Positions 33,716 through 43,206 of a stretch of 64,000 nt of DNA are shown here, in pieces. The DNA lies in the NCBI RefSeq assembly GCF_009829085.1, contig NZ_WUQY01000001.1, positions 186,001-250,000 of the forward strand, written 5' to 3'. Both the position numbers and the translations under genes were made by a program. The notes below the pieces were generated by a model. The model had not been told where the DNA came from. It worked only from the letters and a program-made list of their open reading frames with translations, and did not search any database. Source of the stretch: Sphingobacterium bovisgrunnientis (GTDB taxonomy: Bacteria > Bacteroidota > Bacteroidia > Sphingobacteriales > Sphingobacteriaceae). Position 1 is the first letter of the stretch. The number at the start of each line of letters is the position of its first letter.

Positions 33716-36700
33716 ATGCAAAACAAGTCAAAAAAGCTTTTCTGGCTTTTAATGTCCTTATCCGTTTCAACTTTTTCTCTTGAAGCTGCGCCTAAAGGCA
33801 TAGCTACCAATTCGTTGAATTCTGTTATACAACAACAAAAGATTTCAGGTAAAGTCTTAGATCAACAAGGTAATGTTATTGCGGGAGCAACGGTTACGAA
33901 TTCTTCGACAAGAGTACAAGTTCAAACTGATGTAGATGGTCAGTTTAAATTGGAAGGAAAAGAAAATGATGTGTTGGTTATTAAGTTTGTAGGCTTTAAA
34001 GATGTTGTACATACGGTGGCGCAGACTGATAATTTCAAGATTGTACTACAAGAAGAAGGTCAGCAAATCGAGGAAGTCTTGGTGTCTATTGGTTATCAAA
34101 AAGTTCGTAAATCAGATGTTACTGGTGCCATCTCCAGTGTGAAAGCGGAAGAACTAAATTTGAGCTCACCGAAATTGGGTCAAGCGATGGTAGGAAAAAT
34201 AGCAGGTGTGCAAATCTTGCAAACTTCTGGTGCACCGTATGATGGTACGAAAATACGTGTACGCGGGATGGGGTCGATCAATGCGGGTACTGATCCTTTA
34301 TATGTAATAGATGGCTATCCAGCAGGAAATAATTTGAATATCAATCCCAATGATATCGAAAGTATAGATGTTTTAAAGGATGCGGCTTCTGCAGCTATTT
34401 ATGGTTCTAGAGGAGCTAGTGGTGTGGTTTTAATCACTACTAAACGTGGTAAGTCAGGCAAGAGTAATGTAGAATATGAGGCTTTGGCAGGCTTTGGACA
34501 GTTGTCTAAGAAGATTGATTTATTGAATTCGGAAGAATTTATCGATTTATTAATTGATGGTAGAAACAATACGTATCGTGATCTAGTAATAAGTCGCGGT
34601 GGTTCTTGGAATGACAATATGCGCTTTGATAGTAATGCGGATCGTGTGGCACGTGTGGGTAATGCAGGATCGATCACTATTCCTGAAGAGTACTATGATT
34701 TTGCTACAGGCACAGCTAAAAAAGCACAATATGATACTGATTGGCAAGATGCTTTATACCGAAATGCACCTTTTCAACGACATAATTTATCGGCTTTTGG
34801 AGGTACAGATAAAACAAAATACTTTTTAAGTGGATCGTACCAAGATCAAAAAGGTATTATGTTGAATACGGGGCAACAAACGTTTAATTTCCGCACGAAT
34901 GTAGATTCGAAAATTAGCGAACGCCTTACTGTAGGCGCGAATGTATCTTTTACATTCAATGACAATGACGAAGTGACAACGGGTCGATTCGACAGAAGTC
35001 CATCAATGTCAGCACTGATTTATTTGCCGACATTGCCTGTTTATAATGAAGATGGCACATATGCTCAGTTTGGGATGGGCCAATTATCAGCTTCGCAATA
35101 TGGGATTCAAAATCCAGAAAATCCATTAGCATATGTATCTAAAATTAAAAATACACGATTAGGTAAGCGTGGTTTATACAACGCGTATGCTGATTTTAAA
35201 ATTGTAGATGGTCTCTCTTTGAAGATAAATGGCGGTATTTCTACGAATGATCAGAAATACGACTATTTTAGACCAACGAGTATTTCTAATGGAAACAATA
35301 GACCTTTCTCAGATAACGCTAAAACAGCAGCATACGCTGACGCAAATACCAGAAGTGAGATTGATAAGTTGGTCGAGGCAATTTTGAATTTCAACAAAAC
35401 TTTCAACGAAAAACATACTATTGGTGCTTTGGCAGGTTATTCGGCGCAGCGCACAGATACAGATTATATAGCGGTGCGTGCGAGAGGGTTTCAAAATGAT
35501 GCCATAGGCCAAATTACAGATAAAGGAGCCGATCCTTCAAACTTTATTTTACAGGATGCATTTAAGCGTGTAACGACCTTGCAGTCTTATTTTTCACGCG
35601 TTAATTACAGTTTTGATTCGAAATATTTCTTGTCGGCTTCTATACGTACGGATGCTTCATCGAGATTTGGTGTGAACAATAAGTGGGGTGTTTTCCCTTC
35701 TTTATCAGCTGGATGGACGATTTCTAACGAAGAATTCTATAACAATTGGTTAGGCCAAGGTTCTACCATGAAGTTGAGAGCAAGCTGGGGACGTAGTGGT
35801 AATAATAATATTGGAGATTATGCAAATATTACCAATTTCAGTAGCCCAACGGGCGTGATCATCGGAGATCGTGTAGAGACTGCATATTATCCATTGGATT
35901 TGAAAGATGCAAACATCGGTTGGGAAAAAACATCTCAATATAATGCAGGATTGGATTTAGGTTTCCTTAATGGACGAATCAACTTGCTTACAAACCTGTA
36001 TTTAAGTAGATCAACGGATTTATTATTCAATCAGCCCGTTTCAGCGGTATCTGGTGCGACGACGATCTTAACCAATTTACCAAATAGCAAAGTTCAAAAC
36101 AAGGGTTTTGATGTGCAGTTAGATACACGTATAATACGCTCTTCTGATTTTGATCTAGGTTTCAGTGGAAATATCAATGTAAACAGAAATAAAGTTCTTG
36201 ATTTGGGTGGAGGCTCGACAATTATTACTAATGGAGCTGAGCGTTCTTACCATACGCATATCACGCAAGAAGGAAGTCCAATCGGAATGTTTTATGGATT
36301 TAAAGTCTTAGGCGTTGCTACGGAAGAAAACTACGATAAAGTAGCTCCATCTTCAGCTTCTACAACAGCATTACAGCCTGGTGATTTATATTTCGAAGAT
36401 GTTGATGGGAATGGTGTAGTGAATGATGACGACAAACGTGTCATCGGTAATCCACATCCAAATTTCACTTATGGTTTTGCTGTAGATTTAAGATACAAGA
36501 ATTTTGACTTACGTACTTCATTTAATGGTTCGCAAGGCAATATGGTGTTGGATGGCTATGATTACTACTTGTATAATATGGAAGGAAGTGGCAACCAGTA
36601 TGCTGACGTAGCGCAACGTTACCGTTCAGCAATTAATCCGGGTAATGGAAAAGTATATCGTGCAGCACGTGGTGGTACACAGAGTAACAGTACACGTCTG

Positions 36701-36967
36701 TCTACATTTTATCTGCAAGATGGATCATTCTTGAGAATGACAAACATAATGGCGGGCTATACTGTCCCGAATAATCTAGTAGAAAAATGGAAATTAGCCG
36801 GGTTACGCGTATACGCTACTGTAGACAATCCATTGACATTCTCCAAATACAAAGGGTACAATCCAGAGCCAGATTATAATCAACGCGGTAATTTAACACC
36901 AGGTGTTGACTACGGTCTTTACCCGTTGGTTAGATCGTTTAATTTCGGTGTCAAAGTTACTTTTTAA
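33716..36967 (+). CDS. SusC/RagA family TonB-linked outer membrane protein
   Basis: 1083 residues. Signal peptide near residues 1-25, a carboxypeptidase-regulatory-like domain (about 42-120, ISGKVLDQQGNVIAGATVTN), the SusC plug (about 130-250: EEVLVSIGYQKVRKSDVTGA, then IRVRGMGSINAGTDPLYVID, IDVLKDAASAAIYGSRG), and a barrel ending YPLVRSFNFGVKVTF. With SusD it forms the outer-membrane pump that imports glycans or other large nutrients. No N-terminal FecR-interaction (STN) domain was seen. The substrate may be a mannoside or phosphorylated glycan in view of the neighbours; that is inference. Confidence 0.96.
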   Translation: MQNKSKKLFWLLMSLSVSTFSLEAAPKGIATNSLNSVIQQQKISGKVLDQQGNVIAGATVTNSSTRVQVQTDVDGQFKLEGKENDVLVIKFVGFKDVVHTVAQTDNFKIVLQEEGQQIEEVLVSIGYQKVRKSDVTGAISSVKAEELNLSSPKLGQAMVGKIAGVQILQTSGAPYDGTKIRVRGMGSINAGTDPLYVIDGYPAGNNLNINPNDIESIDVLKDAASAAIYGSRGASGVVLITTKRGKSGKSNVEYEALAGFGQLSKKIDLLNSEEFIDLLIDGRNNTYRDLVISRGGSWNDNMRFDSNADRVARVGNAGSITIPEEYYDFATGTAKKAQYDTDWQDALYRNAPFQRHNLSAFGGTDKTKYFLSGSYQDQKGIMLNTGQQTFNFRTNVDSKISERLTVGANVSFTFNDNDEVTTGRFDRSPSMSALIYLPTLPVYNEDGTYAQFGMGQLSASQYGIQNPENPLAYVSKIKNTRLGKRGLYNAYADFKIVDGLSLKINGGISTNDQKYDYFRPTSISNGNNRPFSDNAKTAAYADANTRSEIDKLVEAILNFNKTFNEKHTIGALAGYSAQRTDTDYIAVRARGFQNDAIGQITDKGADPSNFILQDAFKRVTTLQSYFSRVNYSFDSKYFLSASIRTDASSRFGVNNKWGVFPSLSAGWTISNEEFYNNWLGQGSTMKLRASWGRSGNNNIGDYANITNFSSPTGVIIGDRVETAYYPLDLKDANIGWEKTSQYNAGLDLGFLNGRINLLTNLYLSRSTDLLFNQPVSAVSGATTILTNLPNSKVQNKGFDVQLDTRIIRSSDFDLGFSGNINVNRNKVLDLGGGSTIITNGAERSYHTHITQEGSPIGMFYGFKVLGVATEENYDKVAPSSASTTALQPGDLYFEDVDGNGVVNDDDKRVIGNPHPNFTYGFAVDLRYKNFDLRTSFNGSQGNMVLDGYDYYLYNMEGSGNQYADVAQRYRSAINPGNGKVYRAARGGTQSNSTRLSTFYLQDGSFLRMTNIMAGYTVPNNLVEKWKLAGLRVYATVDNPLTFSKYKGYNPEPDYNQRGNLTPGVDYGLYPLVRSFNFGVKVTF

Positions 36968-37009
36968 TCCATCTTCAATAAAGCAGGACTTTTAATCAAC
37001 TACAACAAC

Positions 37010-38533
37010 ATGAAAAAAAGATATATATTACCATTTTTAATATTAGCATTGAGCTCTTGTAAAGATGATTTTTTGAACCAATTGGATCCGAATGCGGTTT
37101 CTGTTGAAAGTTACTTTCAAACAGAAAATGATGCTTTGTTAGCGGTGAATGGTTTGTATCAGATTTTGCGATCGGGCAATACGATTGGCGAAGGAAGTGC
37201 ATTGTATAGTGAAGAACGTTCAGATAATTCGGGGCGTGATGACAATCAGTCTAATTCTGGTGAGCCTTTCCAATTCAATGATTTTTCGATTTTACCAAGC
37301 AATAGCTATTTACGTACACATTGGTCATCGATGTATGATGGTATCGCACGTGCGAATACAGTGATTAGCCGAATTGACAACATGACCTTTGCAGCAGAAG
37401 ACTTGAAAAAGCGTTATTTGGCCGAGTCAAAGTTTGTTCGTGCATTACTTTATTTTCATATGGTACGCAAATTTGGTGATGTGCCTTTATCGACTGAAGA
37501 AGTTACTACTAAAACACAAGCAGATCAGTTGGCTTATCGCGCCAAAGAATCCGATGTGTATGCACAAATTATTAAGGATTTAACAGATGCTTTGGATAGT
37601 AATTTACCTAATCAACAAAAGGATTATGCGGTTGGAAGAACGTCCAAAGCGGCTATTCATTCTATTCTTGGACAGGTATACTTGACCATAGGAAGTACCC
37701 TAGAAGCCGATAAAGTAGGAAATTTTAGAAAGGCAGAGGAACATTTGAGTACCGCGTATGGAATGAGAAACTTTGGTAAGTTGTCCGAAATAGCATACAG
37801 TACTGTTTTTGATGTAGAACAAAAAATGAATTGTGACGAGTTGATTTTCCAAATACAATATTTGCAAGGCGATCAAAACTACCATTCAAGTATTGCTCGT
37901 AATAACCAAGCGCGAGGTGAATCTATCAATTCTCAATTTCCATCTACAGGAGTGGGAACACGCGCAAGTAAAGACTTGGTTAACGAATACGAAGCAGGTG
38001 ACATTCGTAAGGATTTTTCGGTAAAGTTTGCTACTGATTCTAGGGTAAATGATTGGTTTATTACTAAGTTTAGAGACAATAGCGAAGCGGCTGGGACAGC
38101 TGGCTGGGGTGGAAATGACTGGATTTTGATTCGTTATGCAGATGTCATGCTGATGTTGGCAGAAGCTAAAATGAATTTAGGTAAAGATGCAGAAGCTATT
38201 GTAATATTGAATGAAGTACGTGATCGCGCAGGCCTTCCGTCGTATGAGATTTCTAGAGTCAATGCTACATATGCTAACAAATATCCAACGTTAAAAGATG
38301 CTATTTTACACGAGAGACGTGTGGAATTGGCTTTTGAAAACCACCGTTGGTTTGATTTGATAAGAGTATACAATCCAGAGGAATTGGTTACTTATTTCAA
38401 GAAAAAAGAACAGGCTAATTATGGTAATGCGAAGTTGTCGAATATTACGACTAAAGATCGATACTTCCCTATCCCTTTTGATGAATACAAATTGGATCCA
38501 ATAAAAATGTATCAAAATCCAGGATACCAATAG
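37010..38533 (+). CDS. RagB/SusD family nutrient-uptake outer membrane lipoprotein
   Basis: 507 residues. Lipoprotein signal with lipobox LSSC (Cys16). Typical SusD features: N-terminal NQLDPNAVSVESYFQTENDA, a helical TPR-like core with LAESKFVRALLYFHMVRKFG, and the C-terminal LHERRVELAFENHRWFDLIR signature. It is the surface lid of the SusC transporter encoded 42 bases upstream. A hairpin with G-U pairs at 38567-38603 and a new promoter box separate it from the following phosphodiesterase gene, so the SusCD transcript probably ends here. Confidence 0.95.
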   Translation: MKKRYILPFLILALSSCKDDFLNQLDPNAVSVESYFQTENDALLAVNGLYQILRSGNTIGEGSALYSEERSDNSGRDDNQSNSGEPFQFNDFSILPSNSYLRTHWSSMYDGIARANTVISRIDNMTFAAEDLKKRYLAESKFVRALLYFHMVRKFGDVPLSTEEVTTKTQADQLAYRAKESDVYAQIIKDLTDALDSNLPNQQKDYAVGRTSKAAIHSILGQVYLTIGSTLEADKVGNFRKAEEHLSTAYGMRNFGKLSEIAYSTVFDVEQKMNCDELIFQIQYLQGDQNYHSSIARNNQARGESINSQFPSTGVGTRASKDLVNEYEAGDIRKDFSVKFATDSRVNDWFITKFRDNSEAAGTAGWGGNDWILIRYADVMLMLAEAKMNLGKDAEAIVILNEVRDRAGLPSYEISRVNATYANKYPTLKDAILHERRVELAFENHRWFDLIRVYNPEELVTYFKKKEQANYGNAKLSNITTKDRYFPIPFDEYKLDPIKMYQNPGYQ

Positions 38534-38566
38534 TCATTACATTCAAATCAATTATAATCTTTTAAG

Positions 38567-38603
38567 AGTTTGTGTTTCTACTATTTACGTAGAGGTGCAA
38601 ACT
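38567..38603 (+). terminator. probable weak terminator after susD-like gene
   Basis: 15-bp hairpin (38567-38581 and 38589-38603) with four consecutive G-U wobble pairs in the middle, followed by ttacttctttt. Stability is lower than that of the other terminators in this window. Confidence 0.4.
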
Positions 38604-38618
38604 TTACTTCTTTTAAAG

Positions 38619-38626
38619 TATATTTG
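38619..38626 (+). promoter_or_regulatory. TAnnTTTG promoter box for the phosphodiesterase gene
   Basis: TATATTTG, 39 bases before the ATG at 38666, just after the probable susD terminator. Confidence 0.5.
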
Positions 38627-38665
38627 AACTTCTAAATTTTTCTAAACCTAAAGTATACATTCTCT

Positions 38666-39574
38666 ATGAAAAATTATTATTTATTTTTTACTATTCTGTT
38701 TTTTTTAAGCGGTGTAAGCTTTGCAAAGGCCCAGACTTCAACGTATAAAAAAACCCAACAAATCTTGGATAACCCAAAGTCTGCTGATCAGACTTTAGTA
38801 GCAGCACATCGTGGTGATTGGCGTAACGCTCCAGAAAACAGTATCCAAAGTCTAGAAAATGCAATAGCTATGGGCGCGCATATATATGAGTTGGATGTAC
38901 AATTGTCCAAGGATTCTGTATTGTACCTCATGCATGATAAAACTATAGATAGAACGACCAATAAGAAGGGGAAAGTAAGTGATTATACTTGGGCTGAATT
39001 GCAGACTTTTCGTTTACGCAATGGTTTAGGTCGTACAACAGATCATAAAATTCCAAGCTTAGAGGAATTTATGCAAAGCAGTAAGGGACGCATATTTTTG
39101 AATTTTGACAAAGGCTTTCAGCATTTTCAATTGGTCGTTCAATTAATTCAAAAAATGAGCATGCAAGACGAAGTGTATATCAGCATCGATGGTGGTAATT
39201 CATTGCAAGATATAGAAAGAAAATTTGGTAAAATCCCTCCTGATATTAAACTAATGCCAATTATCAATATTAATAAAGAAGATTACAAAGAATATGTGGA
39301 GTCTTATTTTTCGCGTAAAAACACAATGTTTCAAGCCGTGTTTCAACAAGAAAATGAGGAGGCTTTCCAATATCTAAAGCAAGTCCGTGAAAGAGGATAT
39401 TTATTGTGGTATAATTCACTGTGGGCTTCTTTGTGTGCAGGAAGAGATGATGATAGAGCTGTAGAACAAAATCAGCCAGACGAAACTTGGGGCTGGTTAA
39501 TTCAAAAGGGAGCTCATGTTATACAATCGGATAGACCAATTCCACTTTTGCAGTATATCGAAAATTTAAAATAA
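38666..39574 (+). CDS. secreted glycerophosphodiester phosphodiesterase family protein
   Basis: 302 residues with a signal peptide (MKNYYLFFTILFFLSG, cleavage near AKA). GDPD catalytic features: HRGDWRNAPENS near residue 50, YELDVQLSKD, and MHDKTIDRTTNKKG; these supply the His pair and metal-binding Glu/Asp of a TIM-barrel GDPD. It hydrolyses a glycerophosphodiester (or similar phosphodiester) to glycerol-3-phosphate and an alcohol outside the cytoplasm. It lies directly downstream of SusC/SusD, and a second, more distant GDPD gene is at 43207. Terminator at 39573-39615. Confidence 0.92.
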   Translation: MKNYYLFFTILFFLSGVSFAKAQTSTYKKTQQILDNPKSADQTLVAAHRGDWRNAPENSIQSLENAIAMGAHIYELDVQLSKDSVLYLMHDKTIDRTTNKKGKVSDYTWAELQTFRLRNGLGRTTDHKIPSLEEFMQSSKGRIFLNFDKGFQHFQLVVQLIQKMSMQDEVYISIDGGNSLQDIERKFGKIPPDIKLMPIININKEDYKEYVESYFSRKNTMFQAVFQQENEEAFQYLKQVRERGYLLWYNSLWASLCAGRDDDRAVEQNQPDETWGWLIQKGAHVIQSDRPIPLLQYIENLK

Positions 39575-39615
39575 AAATGTAAAGGGTTGGCAATTTGGCA
39601 ACCCTTTACATTTTT
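39573..39615. terminator. convergent bidirectional terminator
   Basis: Perfect 17-bp arms (39573-39589 and 39599-39615), loop of 9 bases, A tract on the left and T tract on the right. It lies between the GDPD and nitroreductase genes. Confidence 0.85.
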
Positions 39616-39617
39616 TA

Positions 39618-40181
39618 TTATTCTTCCCAACGGATTTTATCCTCGATTGGAGAGCGAGCAGGCTCACGTGGTTCCGCATTGTGGTGTCCTAAATAGAATA
39701 AACCAATACATTTTTGGTTTTCTTCTAATTGAAGGAATTCACCCAAATGATTGATTAATCCTGGAGTCGCCCAATATCCACCAATATTTAACGAATGCGC
39801 TGCCAACCAAATATTTTGAACCGAACAAGCAGTCGCTGCTAATTCCTCCCATTCCGGTAATTCACCTGTGTAATTCACAATAATGGCAATAGCTACATTT
39901 GATTGAGTAGCTTTTTTCGCCATATTTTGTTTCATCACTTCTGTGTATTTTTCCGCTGGCGTAATGTTTTTGTAAATACGTGCTAATTCACTTCCTAATC
40001 TTTCCAAACCATCCTTACGGAAAATCACAAAACGCCAAGGTTGTGTGCGTTTGTGTGTAGGAGCAGCATTTGCAGCTTCTAAAATCGTAAGTAGATCTTC
40101 TTTTGAAATATCTTGATCCGTAAAACTGTTTTGATTAACCGTTCTACGGTATTTAATTGCTTTTAAAACTTCGTTTGACAT
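39618..40181 (-). CDS. nitroreductase family protein
   Basis: 187 residues, the usual size of FMN-dependent nitroreductases. Seen: N-terminal IKYRRTVNQNSFTDQDIS (FMN phosphate-binding Arg pair), AAPTHKRTQPWRFVIF, and the C-terminal FYLGHHNAEPREPARSP with the conserved Gly and Pro/Arg. Reduces nitroaromatics or other acceptors with NAD(P)H; the physiological substrate is unknown. It is 18 bases downstream of pepT on the same strand and probably shares its transcript. Confidence 0.93.
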   Translation of the reverse strand: MSNEVLKAIKYRRTVNQNSFTDQDISKEDLLTILEAANAAPTHKRTQPWRFVIFRKDGLERLGSELARIYKNITPAEKYTEVMKQNMAKKATQSNVAIAIIVNYTGELPEWEELAATACSVQNIWLAAHSLNIGGYWATPGLINHLGEFLQLEENQKCIGLFYLGHHNAEPREPARSPIEDKIRWEE

Positions 40182-40199
40182 AATATTTTAATAATTAAA

Positions 40200-41462
40200 T
40201 TAAGCTTTTTCTTCCCAAAGAGCGGCAATATGAAGAATAGTTTTCACCGCTTTTTCCATATCTTGTTTACTTACCCATTCCATTTTACCGTGAAAAGCAT
40301 GACCTCCAGCGAATACATTCGGACACGGTAATCCCATGAATGACAGTCTTGAACCATCAGTTCCACCACGAATACTACGACGTTCGGCTGTCATTCCTGC
40401 ACGTTCAATAGCTTCCAAACCAATTTCCATGATTTGTGGAAATTGATCCAATACTTCTTTCATGTTGCGGTATTGCTCCTTTGTTTCCAAGGTAAAAGTA
40501 GTACCTGGATATTGTGCCACAACAGCCCTTGCAATGCTTTCCAATTCTGCTGCGTGGCTCGCCAAATTCGCCGTATTATGATCTCTTACGATAAATTGAA
40601 TTATTGCTTTTTCTACCGAACCTGATATGCCTGTTGGATGCACAAAACCTTGTTTGCCCGATGTACTTTCTGGCGAAAGTCTATCTGTCGGAAGAGATTC
40701 TACAATTTTAGAAGCGATTTTGATAGCCGATTGCATTTTTCCTTTGGCAAATCCTGGATGTACCGAAACTCCGTGAATGGTGATTGTGGCAGCATCAGCA
40801 GAAAATGTTTCGTCTTCAATAGTTCCAGCCTTTTCTCCGTCCATCGTGTAGGCAAATTGAGCACCTACTTTTTCTAAATTGACAAAATCCACACCACGAC
40901 CAATCTCTTCATCTGGTGTAAATAAAATTTTGATGTCACCATGTTTGATTTCTGGATGTGCAATTAACAATTTAGCTGCTTCCATAATTTCAGCAACTCC
41001 AGCTTTGTCGTCCGCACCAAGCAATGTCGTTCCTGAAGCGGTGATAATATCATTACCGATTTGTTCTGCCAAATCTTTGTGTTCCGCAAAGCGAATCACG
41101 ACTGAATTGTCATCAGGCAAAACCAAATCCTGACCTTGGTAATTGTAGTGAACAATTGGCTTGACATCTGTGCCCGAACAATCTGGTGAAGTGTCTACGT
41201 GCGAACAAAAACAAATAGCAGGAACATCTTTCGTAGTATTCGATGGAATCGTCGCATAAACATAGCCGTTTTCATCGAGTTCCACATTAGTAGCGCCGAT
41301 TTCTTTCAATTCTTCGACCAAAAGTTTACTTAAATTCAACTGTTTGGCTGTAGAAGGAAATGTCACCGATTCTGCATCGGATTGGGTATCAATCTGAACA
41401 TAACGTATAAAACGATCTGCAACAGAAAGATTAGATAGATTATTTATAATAGAATTATCCAT
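40200..41462 (-). CDS. pepT: peptidase T (tripeptide aminopeptidase)
   Basis: 420 residues. Two-zinc M20 aminopeptidase that removes the N-terminal residue of tripeptides in the cytoplasm. Seen: HVDTSPDCSGTDVKPIV (zinc His/Asp region), LLGADDKAGVAEIMEA (bridging Asp), TPDEEIGRGVD (catalytic and metal Glu), and GGTDGSRLSFMGLPCPN with FAGGHAFHGKMEWVS (last zinc His). All metal ligands appear intact. Start ATG at 41462 lies 19 bases behind a leftward TAnnTTTG box. Confidence 0.97.
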   Translation of the reverse strand: MDNSIINNLSNLSVADRFIRYVQIDTQSDAESVTFPSTAKQLNLSKLLVEELKEIGATNVELDENGYVYATIPSNTTKDVPAICFCSHVDTSPDCSGTDVKPIVHYNYQGQDLVLPDDNSVVIRFAEHKDLAEQIGNDIITASGTTLLGADDKAGVAEIMEAAKLLIAHPEIKHGDIKILFTPDEEIGRGVDFVNLEKVGAQFAYTMDGEKAGTIEDETFSADAATITIHGVSVHPGFAKGKMQSAIKIASKIVESLPTDRLSPESTSGKQGFVHPTGISGSVEKAIIQFIVRDHNTANLASHAAELESIARAVVAQYPGTTFTLETKEQYRNMKEVLDQFPQIMEIGLEAIERAGMTAERRSIRGGTDGSRLSFMGLPCPNVFAGGHAFHGKMEWVSKQDMEKAVKTILHIAALWEEKA

Positions 41463-41481
41463 TTTAACATGTTTTGCATTA

Positions 41482-41489
41482 CAAATGTA
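41482..41489 (-). promoter_or_regulatory. TAnnTTTG promoter box for pepT
   Basis: TACATTTG on the minus strand, 19 bases before the pepT ATG. Confidence 0.5.
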
Positions 41490-41570
41490 GCAAAGAAAGA
41501 AAGTTTTAAGGTATGTTTATTGTCAAGATCAAATAAAGAAAATAGGGAAGTTTATGGCTTCCCTACCCGC

Positions 41571-42335
41571 TTATTTTTGTTTATCAGCCCATCCAAAAAC
41601 AGATTGCAAAATACTGGAGTTTCGAGATCCACCAATATTTTGTCTGATTTTTAATTCCTCATCAGCAACTTTCAAGAATAGACCATCGATTGCTTTTTGC
41701 GTGACATAAGCATTTAAATCCGTTTGTACTTTATTCGTAGAGAATGTGTTGTACGCTGATGTTAACTGCGTCCAATACGTATTAACTTTATTTCTACCTA
41801 GTGCAGATTCTATTATAGGACTAAACTTCTGTGTTAAAGTAGCTGAAGTCGTTCTTTTAAAGAATGTAGTTGCAGCGTCTTGTTGTGAACCCAATAAAAT
41901 ATTAAAAGCATCCGTCACAGTCATTTGCGAAAGCGAATTCACAAATACAGGTGCAGCTTCTTTTACTGCTGATTCAGCAGCTCTATTCAAACTAAGTACA
42001 AAATTATCAACTAATTTACCCATTCCTGCAGAACGCAAAACTTGCTCGATTTTTTGTGCTTCTTGTGGCATCATCACTTTTACCAACACATCACCATAAA
42101 AGCCATTGCTAGCAGATAAAGTTTTGATACTATTTTGCAGACCATTATTCAATGCTTGTTTGATACCTGTTGCAGCCTCCGTTTGCGTTATCGTTCCACT
42201 ATTGGAGTTTGGATTCGAAGTCGTTGAGCCCGGATTCGTTTGCGGTAATGTACTAGCGATTTGACTCATTGTCTCGCAGCCTGTGAATAACGGCAACGAA
42301 GCAATGCCTAATGCCAAATATTTAATTGTTTTCAT
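41571..42335 (-). CDS. DUF4197 lipoprotein
   Basis: 254 residues from the ATG at 42335. The signal MKTIKYLALGIASLPLFTGC gives a lipobox FTGC with Cys20. A Ser/Thr/Asn-rich linker (about 30-55) precedes the DUF4197 domain, recognised by GIKQALNNGLQNSI and a C-terminal repeat of helices including TYWTQLTSAYNTF. Function of DUF4197 is unknown. The longer start at 42356 falls within a leftward promoter box, so it is rejected. It has its own promoter although it lies 33 bases behind the EEP gene. Confidence 0.9.
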   Translation of the reverse strand: MKTIKYLALGIASLPLFTGCETMSQIASTLPQTNPGSTTSNPNSNSGTITQTEAATGIKQALNNGLQNSIKTLSASNGFYGDVLVKVMMPQEAQKIEQVLRSAGMGKLVDNFVLSLNRAAESAVKEAAPVFVNSLSQMTVTDAFNILLGSQQDAATTFFKRTTSATLTQKFSPIIESALGRNKVNTYWTQLTSAYNTFSTNKVQTDLNAYVTQKAIDGLFLKVADEELKIRQNIGGSRNSSILQSVFGWADKQK

Positions 42336-42353
42336 ATCTATACTATTGAAACG

Positions 42354-42361
42354 CAAAAATA
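42354..42361 (-). promoter_or_regulatory. TAnnTTTG promoter box for the DUF4197 gene
   Basis: TATTTTTG on the minus strand, between the EEP stop (42369) and the DUF4197 ATG (42335); excludes the alternative start at 42356. Confidence 0.5.
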
Positions 42362-42368
42362 CAAAATC

Positions 42369-43205
42369 TTATTTCCAGTCCATATGTACGGCTACAGGAA
42401 AATGGTCCGAAGGATATTTTCCGAAGTAGGTATCTGTCAAAATACCATACTTCGAGACCGAAAATGGTTTGGAAACGAAGATATGATCAATACGACCTTT
42501 TGCTTTGATGCTTTTCCCCCAACCGTTGAATGTTGAATTTGGTTCGTAGACAATACTTGCCAGCTCATAAGTATCTTGAATGCTTAGTGAGTTAGCTAAT
42601 GTAAAATAGGCTTCATCGTTTTCATCTACATTTAAATCGCCCATCACGATTAATGGGAGATTCGATGCTAAAACTTTTGCTTTTTGAAGCATCAATTTCG
42701 CACTTTCTTTTCTTGCAATTTTTCCGACATGGTCAAAATGTGTGTTCATCAGAATAAATTGCTTACCATTCTTTAGATCTTCAAAAACTCCCCAAGTGCA
42801 AATACGCGGTAATGCGGCATCCCAACCTTTGTTAGGATTTTCGGTATCTGTAGTAGAAAGCCAAAATGTTCCACTTTTGATTACTTTGAAGCGATCTTTT
42901 TTATAGAAAATAGCCGAATATTCCCCTTTTTCTTTACCATCATCACGTCCTACACCAACGTAAGCATATTTTGGTAAAAGCTTTTGCATATCATCCATTT
43001 GATCTTTAAAGGCTTCTTGAACACCAAAAACATCAAACTCATGATACTTTATAAGGTTACAGACTTTGTCTTTACGGTCTATCCACAGATTTCCCGTGTC
43101 TACCTGATTGCGTTGGCGAATATTATAAGTTGCCACATGCATGGACTGTGCAAATGCTTGATAGGAGCACCACAGCAATAGCACCAAACTAAGCGTCTTT
43201 TTCAT
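42369..43205 (-). CDS. secreted endonuclease/exonuclease/phosphatase (EEP) family protein
   Basis: 278 residues with signal peptide MKKTLSLVLLLWCSYQAFA. EEP fold: HVATYNIRQRN (first Asn), FGVQEAFKDQ (metal Glu), MNTHFDHVG (His), VMGDLNVDEND (Asp/Asn), and the C-terminal SDHFPVAVHMDWK (Asp-His). All catalytic positions are present. Export makes nucleic acid or sugar/phospholipid phosphate more likely than a repair role. It is the last of three genes in a phosphodiester operon, one base after the GDPD stop. Confidence 0.92.
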   Translation of the reverse strand: MKKTLSLVLLLWCSYQAFAQSMHVATYNIRQRNQVDTGNLWIDRKDKVCNLIKYHEFDVFGVQEAFKDQMDDMQKLLPKYAYVGVGRDDGKEKGEYSAIFYKKDRFKVIKSGTFWLSTTDTENPNKGWDAALPRICTWGVFEDLKNGKQFILMNTHFDHVGKIARKESAKLMLQKAKVLASNLPLIVMGDLNVDENDEAYFTLANSLSIQDTYELASIVYEPNSTFNGWGKSIKAKGRIDHIFVSKPFSVSKYGILTDTYFGKYPSDHFPVAVHMDWK

Positions 43206-43206
43206 A